A stretch of DNA of 64,000 nt, taken from contig JAFEFT010000010.1 of the NCBI GenBank assembly GCA_018240435.1, positions 50,955 to 114,954 on the forward strand, read 5' to 3'. The stretch is from Pseudomonadota bacterium. GTDB taxonomy: Bacteria > Pseudomonadota > Gammaproteobacteria > Xanthomonadales > Xanthomonadaceae. Position numbers and translations under genes: made by a program. Numbering within the stretch: the first letter of the stretch is position 1; every line of letters starts with the position of its first letter. Of this stretch, positions 10,101 to 18,489 are shown in pieces. The notes beneath the pieces are model-generated. The model was not told the DNA's origin and ran no database searches. It worked only from the letters and a program-made list of their open reading frames with translations.

Positions 10101-11393
10101 ATGAGTCTTGCCGATCGTCACGCCAGTGCCCGCCCCGTCGCCATCCTCGGCGGCGTGCGCATTCCGTTCTGCCGCAGCAATACCGCCTATGTCGAGGTCG
10201 GCAATCTCGGCCTGTCGATCCGCACCCTCGGCGCGCTGGTCGAGCGCTTCGGCCTGCACGACCAGCGCCTGGGCGAAGTGGCGATGGGCGCGGTCATCAA
10301 ACATTCGTCGGACTGGAACCTTGGCCGCGAGGCGACGCTGTCGTCGGGGCTGTCGCCGTACACGCCGGGCATCACCATGCAGCGCGCCTGCGGCACCAGC
10401 CTGGACACCCTCGTCCACATCGCCAACAAGATCGCGCTCGGACAGATCGAGGTCGGCATCGGCGGCGGCTCGGATACCACCTCGGACGTGCCGATCGCCT
10501 ACGGCACCAAGCTGCGTTCGCGGCTGCTGGCGGCCGCACGCGCGCGCAACACGGGCGGCAAGCTGCGCGCGTTTGCCGGCTTTCGTCTGCGCGAACTCAA
10601 GCCGGAATTTCCCGGCGTCGCCGAGCCGCGCACCGGCCAGTCGATGGGCGATCACTGCGAGGCGATGGCCAAGCAATGGCGCATCGCGCGCGAAGATCAG
10701 GACGCGCTGGCGCTGGCATCGCACCAAAAAGCTGCCGCCGCCTACGAGCGCGGATTCTTCGCCGATCTGATCGCACCCTTCCGCGGCATCGAGCGCGACA
10801 ACAATCTGCGCGCCGACAGCACGCTGGAAAAACTCGCCGCGCTCAAGCCGGTGTTCGACAAGACTTCCGGGCAAGGCACGCTGACCGCCGGCAACTCGAC
10901 GCCGCTGACCGACGGTGCCGCCGCCTGTCTGCTGGCCAGCGAAGATTGGGCGAAGGCGAACGGTCACGAGCCGCTAGCCTACTTGCGCGATGCCGAAGTG
11001 GCGGCGGTGGATTTCGTCGCCGGCGACGGCCTGCTGATGGCGCCGACGCTGGCGGTGCCGCGCCTGCTCGAACGCAATGGCCTCACCTTGCAGGATTTCG
11101 ATTTCTACGAAATCCACGAAGCCTTCGCGGCGCAGGTGCTGTGCACGCTGCGGGCGTGGGAGTCGGATGATTATTGTCGCCAGCAACTCGGTCGCGGCGC
11201 ACTCGGCCGCATCGATCCGGCGAAGATGAACGTGGTCGGTTCGTCGCTGGCGGTCGGGCATCCGTTCGCCGCCACCGGCGCGCGCATCGTCGCCACCGCG
11301 GCGAAGCTGCTCAAGGAAAAAGGCGGCGGTCGCGCGTTGATCTCGATCTGCACCGCCGGCGGCATGGGCGTGGCGGCGATCGTCGAGCGCTGA
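10101..11393 (+). CDS. Acetyl-CoA C-acyltransferase (FadI-like thiolase)
   Basis: Cleaves 3-ketoacyl-CoA with CoA to acetyl-CoA and a shortened acyl-CoA in fatty acid beta-oxidation. The 430-residue protein has the full thiolase fold: N-terminal GVRIPF, nucleophilic Cys97 in RACGTS, NSTPLTDGAAA, the HEAFAAQ histidine, GHPFAATGAR and the second catalytic cysteine in CTAGGMG. Length and the long loop after the GGGSDTTS segment resemble the FadI (long-chain, trifunctional beta) subgroup rather than short biosynthetic thiolases. No fadJ partner is adjacent, so the symbol is left open. Confidence 0.9.
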   Translation: MSLADRHASARPVAILGGVRIPFCRSNTAYVEVGNLGLSIRTLGALVERFGLHDQRLGEVAMGAVIKHSSDWNLGREATLSSGLSPYTPGITMQRACGTSLDTLVHIANKIALGQIEVGIGGGSDTTSDVPIAYGTKLRSRLLAAARARNTGGKLRAFAGFRLRELKPEFPGVAEPRTGQSMGDHCEAMAKQWRIAREDQDALALASHQKAAAAYERGFFADLIAPFRGIERDNNLRADSTLEKLAALKPVFDKTSGQGTLTAGNSTPLTDGAAACLLASEDWAKANGHEPLAYLRDAEVAAVDFVAGDGLLMAPTLAVPRLLERNGLTLQDFDFYEIHEAFAAQVLCTLRAWESDDYCRQQLGRGALGRIDPAKMNVVGSSLAVGHPFAATGARIVATAAKLLKEKGGGRALISICTAGGMGVAAIVER

Positions 11394-11511
11394 AGCGGCG
11401 CGCCGAACGCACGCCAAAGGGCTGGCAGTGCGTCGCGGCGGGCATTCGAGGGTGCTCGCTTCCCGGCGCCATGCACCGCGCCCGACGCGAACCGCCGCAT
11501 CAGTCGGAAGT

Positions 11512-12774
11512 CTACTGCGGCAGGCGCGGCACGCCGTGCTCGTCGCGCTGCTCGCTCACCGCCGCCGCGAAGATCTGCTCGCGCAGGCTGCGCTCCAGCG
11601 GCGTCACCGGTTCACCGCGCAGCGCACGCAGGGCGTTGGCGTAACACCGGCTGGCGCCGGCATCGTCGTGGCGGGCGACGTGGACGTGGCCGAGTTGCTC
11701 CCACGCCTCGGCGCCGGCGCCTTGGGCGATGGCGCGATGCAGGCAGTCCTCGGCCTTGCCCCATTGCTGCAATTGCCGCGCCAGACGACCGAGCGTCAAT
11801 GCCAGCGCCGGGCTGTCCGAATGCGCGCCCAGCCATCCTTCGGCGGTTTCCAGCCGCGTCGTCGCGGCGATGTCGCGGGCAGGCCCGAGCAGGCCGTACT
11901 GGCGCGCCAGCGTTTCGTCCCACTGGCTTTGCAGGGCGGCGGCGATCGCGTTGGCGGCCGCGTCTTCCATGCCGAGATCGGCGGCGCGACCGGCGTAGGC
12001 GGCAACGGTGTCCGGGCTCGATTTCAGCGCTGCCGGCAGGCGCTCCCACAGATCGGCCAGCACGTGCGCATCGGCCGCCTCGGCCAAGGCTTGCGCGCTG
12101 GTGGCCGCTTCGAATCGGGCCCACTGTGCCGCCGGCACCACCTGTGCGGCCCTGAGCGCGCCCAGCAGCGGCAGGGCCGTGCCGGCGCGATGGCTGGCGC
12201 GCAGCGCCGCCACCCGCAGCAGCTGCGCGCGCGGCGAGGCCGGCGTGGCGCCGGCGACGGCATCGAGCACGGCCAGGGCGTCATCGCTGCGGCCGGCATC
12301 CAGCGCCTGTTGCGCGCGCACCAGTGCCACCGATGGCGCGTCGGCCTGCTCGCCGAGCGCGGCCAGATGCGCGGCGCTGGCATCGCCATCGCCACGGGCC
12401 TGTGCTGCCTGCGCCGCCGCCAGCCGCGCCGCAGCCCGAAACGGCCCGTGCGCGGCCGCTTTCAGCAACAGTTTTTCGGCACGCGCCCACCGGCCTTCGT
12501 GCAAGGCGAGCAGGCCACCGCCCATGCACGCCTGGGTTTGCCGCTGCCGTCGCCGTTGCCACAGTCGGAACGGCAAGCGCAGCAGCGCCAGCAGGCCCGC
12601 CAGCGCCGCCAGTGCCAACGACAGCAACACCAGCGCCTTGGAAACGGTAGTGACATAAACGGTATCGCCCAGGCTGACGATGACCTGGCCCTGATCGTTG
12701 GCCAATCGTTGCCACGCCAACGCGCCGAGCACGGCCAGCGCCAGACAGATCAGCAAGCTGCGAAAGAGCTTCAT
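11512..12774 (-). CDS. hemY: HemY-like TPR membrane protein of the heme operon
   Basis: Inner-membrane protein encoded with late heme-biosynthesis genes; its biochemical role is not settled. The 420-residue product has two N-terminal hydrophobic helices (about 5-21 and 43-65) separated by a GQVIVSLGDTVYVTT segment typical of HemY, then a long alanine-rich helical domain with tetratricopeptide-like repeats (for example around the LLALHEGRWARAEKLL repeat and near the C-terminus). Its ATG overlaps the stop codon of hemX (ATGA), showing tight translational coupling. Confidence 0.9.
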   Translation of the reverse strand: MKLFRSLLICLALAVLGALAWQRLANDQGQVIVSLGDTVYVTTVSKALVLLSLALAALAGLLALLRLPFRLWQRRRQRQTQACMGGGLLALHEGRWARAEKLLLKAAAHGPFRAAARLAAAQAAQARGDGDASAAHLAALGEQADAPSVALVRAQQALDAGRSDDALAVLDAVAGATPASPRAQLLRVAALRASHRAGTALPLLGALRAAQVVPAAQWARFEAATSAQALAEAADAHVLADLWERLPAALKSSPDTVAAYAGRAADLGMEDAAANAIAAALQSQWDETLARQYGLLGPARDIAATTRLETAEGWLGAHSDSPALALTLGRLARQLQQWGKAEDCLHRAIAQGAGAEAWEQLGHVHVARHDDAGASRCYANALRALRGEPVTPLERSLREQIFAAAVSEQRDEHGVPRLPQ

Positions 12775-13874
12775 CGCGATGGTGCGCCGCGTTTGCCGGC
12801 GTGGGTGGCGCCATGCGCCGGCGTCCGCGCGGCGGCGGGCGCCGGCTCGGGCGTTGCCGGCGCTGGCGGCGGTTGCTCCAGGCGCAAGCGGCGCAGCTCG
12901 GCCAAGGTGGCGCCGAGCGAGGGAACGGCGATGCGCAAGGGCAGCTCGCGCATCGCATCGAGCTGAGCGCGCTGACGCGCCACCGTCGCCGGCGAATACA
13001 GCCGTGGCAGCCAGCCGGCGATGCGGTCCACGGCGGCGTGGAAGGCGTCGGCATCGCGCCGCTCCAGCGCCAGCCGCGCCAGCGTGACTTCCATCTGCAC
13101 CGCCGTCAGCGCCGCCTCGCGCCGGGTCGGATCGAGCAAGTCACGCGCTTGCGCGTGATGGACTTCGACCATGCTGCCGACGACGCGATCGAACAACGAG
13201 GCCGGCTGCACCGCCGTATTGGTGGTATCGACGAACGCCGGTGCGGCCAGGCTGGATTCGAAGGCGTCGAGGCGACTGCCCAGGACGCGCCGTGGATCGG
13301 GCGGCAGGGCGCGCAGCGCCGCCATTTCCTGCGCCAGCGGCTGGCGCAGGTTCACCACCGACGGATCGGTCGATCCGGCCAGCACGCCGTCGGCCAGCGC
13401 ATAGGCGCGCAAGGCGCCATCGACATCGGCGGCCAGTTCGACCTGCTGCTGGCCGATGGTGAGCAGCAGCTCGGCTTCATCCAGCCGCAGCGCCTGCTCG
13501 CCCTGACCGCGCGGGCTGGCGATGCGCGCCACCGATTGCTCCAGCAAAGCAGCGCGATCGCCGACGCCCAGCACTTCCTCGCGCAGCACCTGCTGACTGC
13601 CGGTGACGTCGCTCAATCGCTGCGCCAGGTCGCGCTGCTCGCGGCGCAGCGCCTTGATCGCCGCGGCCGGATCGCCGACCGGATCGCCGGCATCGGCGCC
13701 GTCGCCGGCATCGGCGTTGGCAGGCGTCGCCGACGGTGTTTGCAGCCCCACCCCGCTGCGCCACGCCAAGCCACCGGCGATGGCGATCACGGCCAGCAAC
13801 AGCAGCCAGATCGGGCCACGCCCGCGCTGGCGGCGCGCAGTCGCGGTGGTTTCGACGGATTGGTTGCCGGACAT
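12771..13874 (-). CDS. hemX: HemX-like uroporphyrinogen operon membrane protein
   Basis: The middle gene of hemD-hemX-hemY. The 367-residue protein has a short basic cytoplasmic head, one membrane helix (about 24-42), a proline/alanine/aspartate linker, a coiled-coil-prone region (KALRREQRDLAQRLSD) and a large periplasmic helical domain ending in a PAPA-rich tail. This matches the HemX family, often annotated as a uroporphyrin-III C-methyltransferase although HemX lacks methyltransferase motifs. The ATG at 13874 (MSGNQSV) is chosen because the upstream extension runs into hemD and is compositionally abnormal. Confidence 0.88.
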   Translation of the reverse strand: MSGNQSVETTATARRQRGRGPIWLLLLAVIAIAGGLAWRSGVGLQTPSATPANADAGDGADAGDPVGDPAAAIKALRREQRDLAQRLSDVTGSQQVLREEVLGVGDRAALLEQSVARIASPRGQGEQALRLDEAELLLTIGQQQVELAADVDGALRAYALADGVLAGSTDPSVVNLRQPLAQEMAALRALPPDPRRVLGSRLDAFESSLAAPAFVDTTNTAVQPASLFDRVVGSMVEVHHAQARDLLDPTRREAALTAVQMEVTLARLALERRDADAFHAAVDRIAGWLPRLYSPATVARQRAQLDAMRELPLRIAVPSLGATLAELRRLRLEQPPPAPATPEPAPAAARTPAHGATHAGKRGAPSR

Positions 13875-13905
13875 GGGCAAGACGCATGCGGGACGAAGCG
13901 GAATG

Positions 13906-14706
13906 CTACCGGAAGCCTCGCCGGCGAGCATGCAGGACCAGCGCGTCGAGCAAGGCCCGCGGGGTCGGCGCCGCGGCGAGCGCGACGCTGGCGAAACCGG
14001 CCGCCGCGGCAATCTTCGCCAACCGCGCACTGCTGACCACCGCCACGCAGCCCAGCAACCGGGCGCGCGCCGCCTCCGGCAAGGCTGCCAGCACGTTCGC
14101 CAGCGCCTCGGCGCTGGTCAGGCACACCGCGCCATCGCCGCGCGCCGCCAGCAGCGCGCGATGATGGCGTGCGGTCAGCCGCGCCGGGCGACGCTCGTAG
14201 ACCTCGGCGATCGCCAGACGCGCGCCACGCTCGCGCAAACCGGCCGCCAGCAGGCCGCGCCCGCCCGGCGCAGTAACCAGCCCGACCCGCCGGCCGGCAA
14301 CCACACGCAGCTCGGGCAGATCCAGCAGCGCCTCGCTGTCGGCGCGCGCGGGCAGCACCGCATCGGCACCGCCGGCGCGGCGCAGCGCCGCGGCGGTGGC
14401 CGCTCCCAGCGCGAAAGGCCGTGACGTGAGGTGCCGGCGCGCGTTCGCTTCCGTGCGCAGGCGCATGGCAAATCGCGCCGCCGGCGGGCTGGTGAAAATC
14501 ACCAGCTCGGCAGATAAAGCGCTGTCCAAGGCCGCGCGAGTTGGCGTATCCTCCCGCGCCGCCAGACGCAGGCCGGGCAGCGCGATGCCGGCGGCGCCGA
14601 GTCGCCGCGCTGCCTGCAGCAGACGCCGATGCTGGCCGACCGGCCGCAGCGACAGCACGAACCAATTCGACAAAGGCAGGGCAGACGGTGGCATCGACGA
14701 GCGCAT
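13906..14706 (-). CDS. hemD: Uroporphyrinogen-III synthase
   Basis: Cyclises hydroxymethylbilane to uroporphyrinogen III with inversion of ring D, the branch to heme, siroheme and cobalamin. The 266-residue protein shows the two-lobed pattern of this poorly conserved family: LVIFTSPPAARF in the first lobe, the hinge GRRVGLVTAPGGRGLLA, and VYERRPAR and VCLTSAEALANVLAAL in the second. It heads the hemD-hemX-hemY operon. The hemC gene is not adjacent. The ATG at 14706 (or the ATG four codons on, at 14694) lies inside the first codons of the divergent thioesterase gene. Confidence 0.9.
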   Translation of the reverse strand: MRSSMPPSALPLSNWFVLSLRPVGQHRRLLQAARRLGAAGIALPGLRLAAREDTPTRAALDSALSAELVIFTSPPAARFAMRLRTEANARRHLTSRPFALGAATAAALRRAGGADAVLPARADSEALLDLPELRVVAGRRVGLVTAPGGRGLLAAGLRERGARLAIAEVYERRPARLTARHHRALLAARGDGAVCLTSAEALANVLAALPEAARARLLGCVAVVSSARLAKIAAAAGFASVALAAAPTPRALLDALVLHARRRGFR

Positions 14707-15221
14707 CGCGACAGCTTCGCACAACCTCGCCACAGGCCGCCCGCGCGGGCGCGGCCGGCGCCGACATCGCCGGCGCGCTGGCGCAACTGGCGGCCCATTG
14801 CCGCAAGATGCCGCCGGTGGCGGCGATGGGCGTGCGGCCGCTGGCGTGCGACGGGCGCGTGCTGCGGCTGGCGGCGCCACTGGCGGCGAACGTCAACGAC
14901 AAAGGCTGCGCCTTCGGCGGCAGCCTGTCCGGGCTGATGACGCTGGCGGCGTGGGGCTGGATCAACCTGCACCTGCAATTGCACGGCGTTGCCGCCGAAA
15001 TCTACGTCGCCGACAGCCAGGTCAAGTATCTGGCGCCGCTGTACGACGACCTGATCGCCGAGGCCGCGCCGGCCGACGGCGAGGCGTTCGCGCCGTTTCT
15101 GGAAACACTCGAACGCCACGGCAAGGCGCGCATCGCGATGCAGGCGCGGGTGCCGATGGCGGCCGGCGGCGAGGCGGCGGTGCTGTCGGGTCGATTCGTC
15201 GCGATCCGTCCGATCGGTTAG
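14688..15221 (+). CDS. YiiD C-terminal-type thioesterase
   Basis: Hotdog-fold protein resembling the C-terminal thioesterase domain of Escherichia coli YiiD. Diagnostic stretches are KGCAFGGSLSGLMTLAAWG (hotdog helix), the catalytic-region strand IYVADSQVKYLAPL, and a final strand VLSGRFVAIRP. The probable substrate is an acyl-CoA or acyl-ACP; specificity is unknown. No N-terminal acetyltransferase domain is present. A GTG at 14688 after GGCAGGG is taken as start, giving 177 residues. It lies 19 bases inside the divergent hemD start, so either it or hemD may begin slightly later. The frame stays open upstream to 14541, antisense to hemD. Confidence 0.82.
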   Translation: MASTSASRQLRTTSPQAARAGAAGADIAGALAQLAAHCRKMPPVAAMGVRPLACDGRVLRLAAPLAANVNDKGCAFGGSLSGLMTLAAWGWINLHLQLHGVAAEIYVADSQVKYLAPLYDDLIAEAAPADGEAFAPFLETLERHGKARIAMQARVPMAAGGEAAVLSGRFVAIRPIG

Positions 15222-15289
15222 TCTAGTCCTCGCCGACGCGGCCAGCCGATCGCCGCCGCGCCGGCGATGCCCACGCCTGCGGAGGTTCG

Positions 15290-15733
15290 ATGTCCGTTTC
15301 CCGTCGCCAGCGCCCGTCATGGCGCAACGTGCTGTTCACCGGCGCCACCTGCGTGCTGCTGCTCGCCGGCTGCGGCAACATCAAGCCCAATCAGGATCGC
15401 GCCCGCGAACTGGTGTTCTACGATTTCGCCGGCGCCATGCGCTGGGGCGATTTCAACAAGGCCTACGACTTCGTCGACCCGAAAACCAAGAGCGAGCACC
15501 CGCTGACCGACCTGGAAAAGGAACGCTTCAAGCAGGTCGAGGTGTCCGGATACGAGGTGATGTCGAAGGTGGCCGGCAAGGAAACCGTCGACCAGCAGGT
15601 CCGGCTCGACCTGATCAACCGCAACACCCAGGTGCCGCGCAGCGTGGTCTACCACGAGCACTGGCGCTGGGATCCGGTGGCGAAGACGTGGTGGCTGGTC
15701 AGCGGCCTGCCGGACATCTCGCCGCAGCAGTGA
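15290..15733 (+). CDS. Small lipoprotein of unknown function
   Basis: The 147-residue product has a lipoprotein signal ending in LLLAGC at about residue 28. It is followed by a compact domain with alternating aromatic positions (YDFAGAMRWGDFNKAYDFVD, then a sheet-like half ending in YHEHWRWDPVAKTWWLVSGLP). The pattern resembles cystatin/NTF2-like folds, but I cannot name the family. It lies between the thioesterase and the rhodanese-secB-gpsA genes. Probably anchored to the inner face of the outer membrane or to the inner membrane. Confidence 0.78.
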   Translation: MSVSRRQRPSWRNVLFTGATCVLLLAGCGNIKPNQDRARELVFYDFAGAMRWGDFNKAYDFVDPKTKSEHPLTDLEKERFKQVEVSGYEVMSKVAGKETVDQQVRLDLINRNTQVPRSVVYHEHWRWDPVAKTWWLVSGLPDISPQQ

Positions 15734-15745
15734 GCCGGGCCGGAC

Positions 15746-15751
15746 TATAAT
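15746..15751 (+). promoter_or_regulatory. -10 element (TATAAT) before the rhodanese gene
   Basis: A consensus TATAAT lies 14 bases upstream of the GTG at 15765. No good -35 element is visible, so an activator or extended contacts may be needed. Transcription would begin very near the first start codon, which slightly favours the next GTG at 15780. Confidence 0.45.
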
Positions 15752-15764
15752 CGCCGCCCCTGCC

Positions 15765-16220
15765 GTGGCTGCTTCGATCGTGCCCATCGACCAACTGCAA
15801 ACCTTCTTCGCCAACCACACCTTGCTGGTGCTCGGGCTGATCGGCGTCACCGTCGCCCTGATCGGCAACGAATTGACGCGCTTCACCCGCGGCTATCGCG
15901 CCATCGATCCGCGCCGGCTGACCGACATGATCAACCGCGACGGCGTGCTGGTGGTGGATGTCAGCGCCAGCAACGATTTCGAGAAAGGCCACGTGATCGG
16001 CTCGCGCAACGTGGTGATGAGCCAGTTCGATCCGGAGAACAAGGATCTGGCCAAAGTCCGCGAGCTGCCGGTCGCGCTGGTGTGCCGCAACGGCACCACT
16101 TCGGCCGGTGCCGCCAAACGCTTGCACAAGGCCGGTTTCAAGCACGTCTTCTGGCTCGACGGCGGCATCGCCGCATGGCAGTCGGCCGACCTGCCGCTCC
16201 GGCGCGGGCGCGGCGGATAA
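15765..16220 (+). CDS. Membrane-anchored rhodanese-like protein (YibN type)
   Basis: The 151-residue protein has an N-terminal membrane helix (about 18-36) and a single rhodanese domain (about 45-148) with VLVVDVSASNDFEKGHVIGSRN and an active-site loop VCRNGTTS whose Cys could carry a persulfide. The E. coli homologue YibN, beside grxC-secB-gpsA, lacks this Cys as far as I recall. Here the order is yibN-secB-gpsA with grxC absent. The start is GTG at 15765; a second GTG at 15780 is equally plausible because a TATAAT lies just upstream and no strong Shine-Dalgarno is present. Confidence 0.87.
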   Translation: MAASIVPIDQLQTFFANHTLLVLGLIGVTVALIGNELTRFTRGYRAIDPRRLTDMINRDGVLVVDVSASNDFEKGHVIGSRNVVMSQFDPENKDLAKVRELPVALVCRNGTTSAGAAKRLHKAGFKHVFWLDGGIAAWQSADLPLRRGRGG

Positions 16221-16298
16221 AACCCGGCCCCGGTTCGCCCAGCGCCCTTGGCCATGCCGCGTGGCCGCGCGCGAACCGCATCCATTTCCGGCCGGGTG

Positions 16299-16307
16299 TG
16301 GGATAAT
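16299..16307 (+). promoter_or_regulatory. Extended -10 element before secB
   Basis: TGGGATAAT fits an extended -10 promoter (TGn followed by GATAAT), about 65 bases upstream of the secB start. This would give secB its own transcript besides read-through from the rhodanese gene. Confidence 0.45.
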
Positions 16308-16372
16308 CCCGCTTCTGGTCACGCGCGACCTGCCGCGTCTTTCCCGCACCAACCACCCCGGAGTCCACATCC

Positions 16373-16873
16373 ATGGCCGAAGAAGCCAGCAACGGCGCCG
16401 CCGGCGCCGAAACCGCCCCGCAAGGCCCGCAGTTCATGGTGCACAAGCTGTATCTGAAAAACGTCTCCTACGAAGCCCCCGGCGTGCCGGCGGCGTTCCA
16501 GGAGCAAGCCATGCCGCAGCTGCAGCTCAACCTCAACCAGAAGGTGGGCCGTTTCGAGCCGGACATGTACGAAGTCAGCCTCAGCATCACCCTGACCTGC
16601 ACCATCAACGACAAGACGGCGTATCTGGCCGAAGTCGAGCAGGCCGGCATCTTCGGCCTGATCGGCTTCGACGATGCCAGCCTGGACATGATGCTCGGCA
16701 GCCATTGCCCGAACGTGCTGTTCCCGTATGCCCGGCAGGCGCTGGGCGATCTGGTCGCGCATGGCGGCTTCCCGCCGTTCCTGCTGCAGCCGATCAATTT
16801 CGAGGCGGTCTACGGCGAGCAGTTGCGCCGGCGCATGGAGCAGGCGCAGCAGCCTGCGGTCGGCAACGCCTGA
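16373..16873 (+). CDS. secB: Protein-export chaperone SecB
   Basis: Cytoplasmic tetrameric chaperone that keeps preproteins unfolded and hands them to SecA. The 166-residue protein has the family landmarks: [19 protein letters not shown] near the start, the strand-rich centre [29 protein letters not shown], and C-terminal [34 protein letters not shown]. The acidic and alanine-rich N-terminus is usual. It is followed 16 bases later by gpsA, the conserved secB-gpsA order of gammaproteobacteria. Confidence 0.97.
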   Translation: MAEEASNGAAGAETAPQGPQFMVHKLYLKNVSYEAPGVPAAFQEQAMPQLQLNLNQKVGRFEPDMYEVSLSITLTCTINDKTAYLAEVEQAGIFGLIGFDDASLDMMLGSHCPNVLFPYARQALGDLVAHGGFPPFLLQPINFEAVYGEQLRRRMEQAQQPAVGNA

Positions 16874-16889
16874 GCCGCGCTGGCTGGCG

Positions 16890-17897
16890 ATGACTGCCGT
16901 CCCGCCACGGCTGGCTGTCATCGGCGCCGGTTCGTGGGGCACCGCATTGGCGGCACTGGCGGCACGCAACGGCGTGCCGACCGTGCTGTGGGGGCGCGAT
17001 GGCGAGCAGCTCGCGGCGATCGCGCGCACGCATCGCAACCAGCGCTACCTGCCGGACGTGCCGCTGCCGGCCGAATTGCAGGCCAGCAGCGACTTGGCGA
17101 CGGTGCTGGCCGACGCCGGTCTGGTGCTGCTGGTGGTACCCAGCCACGCCTTCCCCCAGACCCTGCGCGCGATCGCGCCGCTGCGCCCGGCCGGCGCCGG
17201 CGTGGCGTGGGCGACCAAGGGCTTCGAGCCCGGCACCGGGCGGTTCTTGCATGAAGTCGCCGCCGACGTGCTCGGTCCGGGCGTGCCGCTGGCGGTGGTC
17301 ACCGGGCCGTCGTTCGCACGCGAAGTGGCGCAAGGGTTGCCGACCGCGGTCACCGTCCATTCCGACGACGACGCCTTCGCGCGCAAGGTAGCGCGGGTGC
17401 TGCACGGCCCCACCTTCCGCGCCTATACCGGCAACGACATCCGCGGCGCCGAACTGGGCGGAGCGATGAAGAACGTGCTGGCGGTGGCCACCGGCGTCGC
17501 CGACGGCATGAACCTGGGCCTCAACGCCCGCGCCGGCCTGATCACCCGCGGCCTCAACGAGATGCTGCGCCTGAACGCCGCCCTCGGCGGCCGCGCCGAA
17601 ACCCTGATGGGCTTGGCCGGCCTGGGCGATCTGGTGCTGACCTGCACCGGCGATCTGTCGCGCAACCGGCGGTTGGGACTGGCGCTTGGTCGCGGGCAAT
17701 CGATCGCCAACGCGGTGGCGCAGATCGGCCAGGTGGTCGAATCGGTCGACACCGCCGATGAAGTGATGCGCCAAGCCGATCGTTTCGGCATCGAACTGCC
17801 GATCGCCGCCCGCGTGCAGCGCGTGCTGCACGGCCAGCTCACCCCGGCCGAGTGCCTGCGGCAACTGCTGGCGCGCGAGCAAAAACCCGAATACTGA
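16890..17897 (+). CDS. gpsA: Glycerol-3-phosphate dehydrogenase [NAD(P)+]
   Basis: Reduces dihydroxyacetone phosphate to sn-glycerol 3-phosphate for phospholipid synthesis; cytoplasmic. The 335-residue enzyme has the N-terminal dinucleotide fold ([12 protein letters not shown], residues about 10-21), [12 protein letters not shown], the substrate region [19 protein letters not shown], the catalytic lysine segment [12 protein letters not shown] and [17 protein letters not shown]. The ATG at 16890 follows secB closely and gives the family length; the frame continues upstream only within secB. Confidence 0.97.
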   Translation: MTAVPPRLAVIGAGSWGTALAALAARNGVPTVLWGRDGEQLAAIARTHRNQRYLPDVPLPAELQASSDLATVLADAGLVLLVVPSHAFPQTLRAIAPLRPAGAGVAWATKGFEPGTGRFLHEVAADVLGPGVPLAVVTGPSFAREVAQGLPTAVTVHSDDDAFARKVARVLHGPTFRAYTGNDIRGAELGGAMKNVLAVATGVADGMNLGLNARAGLITRGLNEMLRLNAALGGRAETLMGLAGLGDLVLTCTGDLSRNRRLGLALGRGQSIANAVAQIGQVVESVDTADEVMRQADRFGIELPIAARVQRVLHGQLTPAECLRQLLAREQKPEY

Positions 17898-17949
17898 GGC
17901 GTTGCAGTGCCCGCGCGGGCGCCGTCGCCGCCCTGGACAAGCGCTCCCG

Positions 17950-18375
17950 ATGCCGCCATCGACGCTGCCTCCGGATCTGCTGCAAGCCTACCTGGACACC
18001 GAGTACCGGGTATCCGGACCGCCCGCCTTCACGCTGCGGATCGGCCACGCCAGCGCCATCGTGCGTGCCGAGCACGCCCGCCACCAGGTGACCTGCAGCG
18101 CCTTCCTGACCGCCTGCAACCCGCACAGCCAGCAGCTCGCCGCGGCCGCCAACGCACGTCGGCAAGCGGTGCTGGCGCGGGTGCTGGCGCGGCGCGGGCT
18201 GACGTTCACCGCCGGCATCGGCCAGCACCCCGACAACGGCTGGCCCGGCGAGGCCAGCTACCTCGTGTTCGGACTGGATCTGGATGCCGCGAAACGACTG
18301 GCCGCGCAATTGCAGCAATACGCGTTCGTCTGGTGCGGCGCCGATGCCGTCGCCCGCCTGATCGTGCTGCCCTGA
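17950..18375 (+). CDS. DUF3293 family protein
   Basis: A 141-residue cytoplasmic protein matching the DUF3293 pattern: an N-terminal YLDTEYRV motif, AFLTACNPHSQ in the middle, a helix of NARRQAVLARVLARRG, then GIGQHPDNGWPGEASYLVFGLD. The family has no assigned function. The ATG at 17950 (MPPSTLPP) is chosen over upstream possibilities that add an arginine-rich run. It follows gpsA by about 50 bases and could be in the same transcript. Confidence 0.8.
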   Translation: MPPSTLPPDLLQAYLDTEYRVSGPPAFTLRIGHASAIVRAEHARHQVTCSAFLTACNPHSQQLAAAANARRQAVLARVLARRGLTFTAGIGQHPDNGWPGEASYLVFGLDLDAAKRLAAQLQQYAFVWCGADAVARLIVLP

Positions 18376-18489
18376 CCGCTTGTCGCCACCGCCACGACCG
18401 GCATTCCCTGCCGGCGGCAGGACGTGTACCGTTGCCACAGCGGTGGCGATGCCGGCCATCGCGTTCGGGCGATGAGGATCCTGCCGCAC

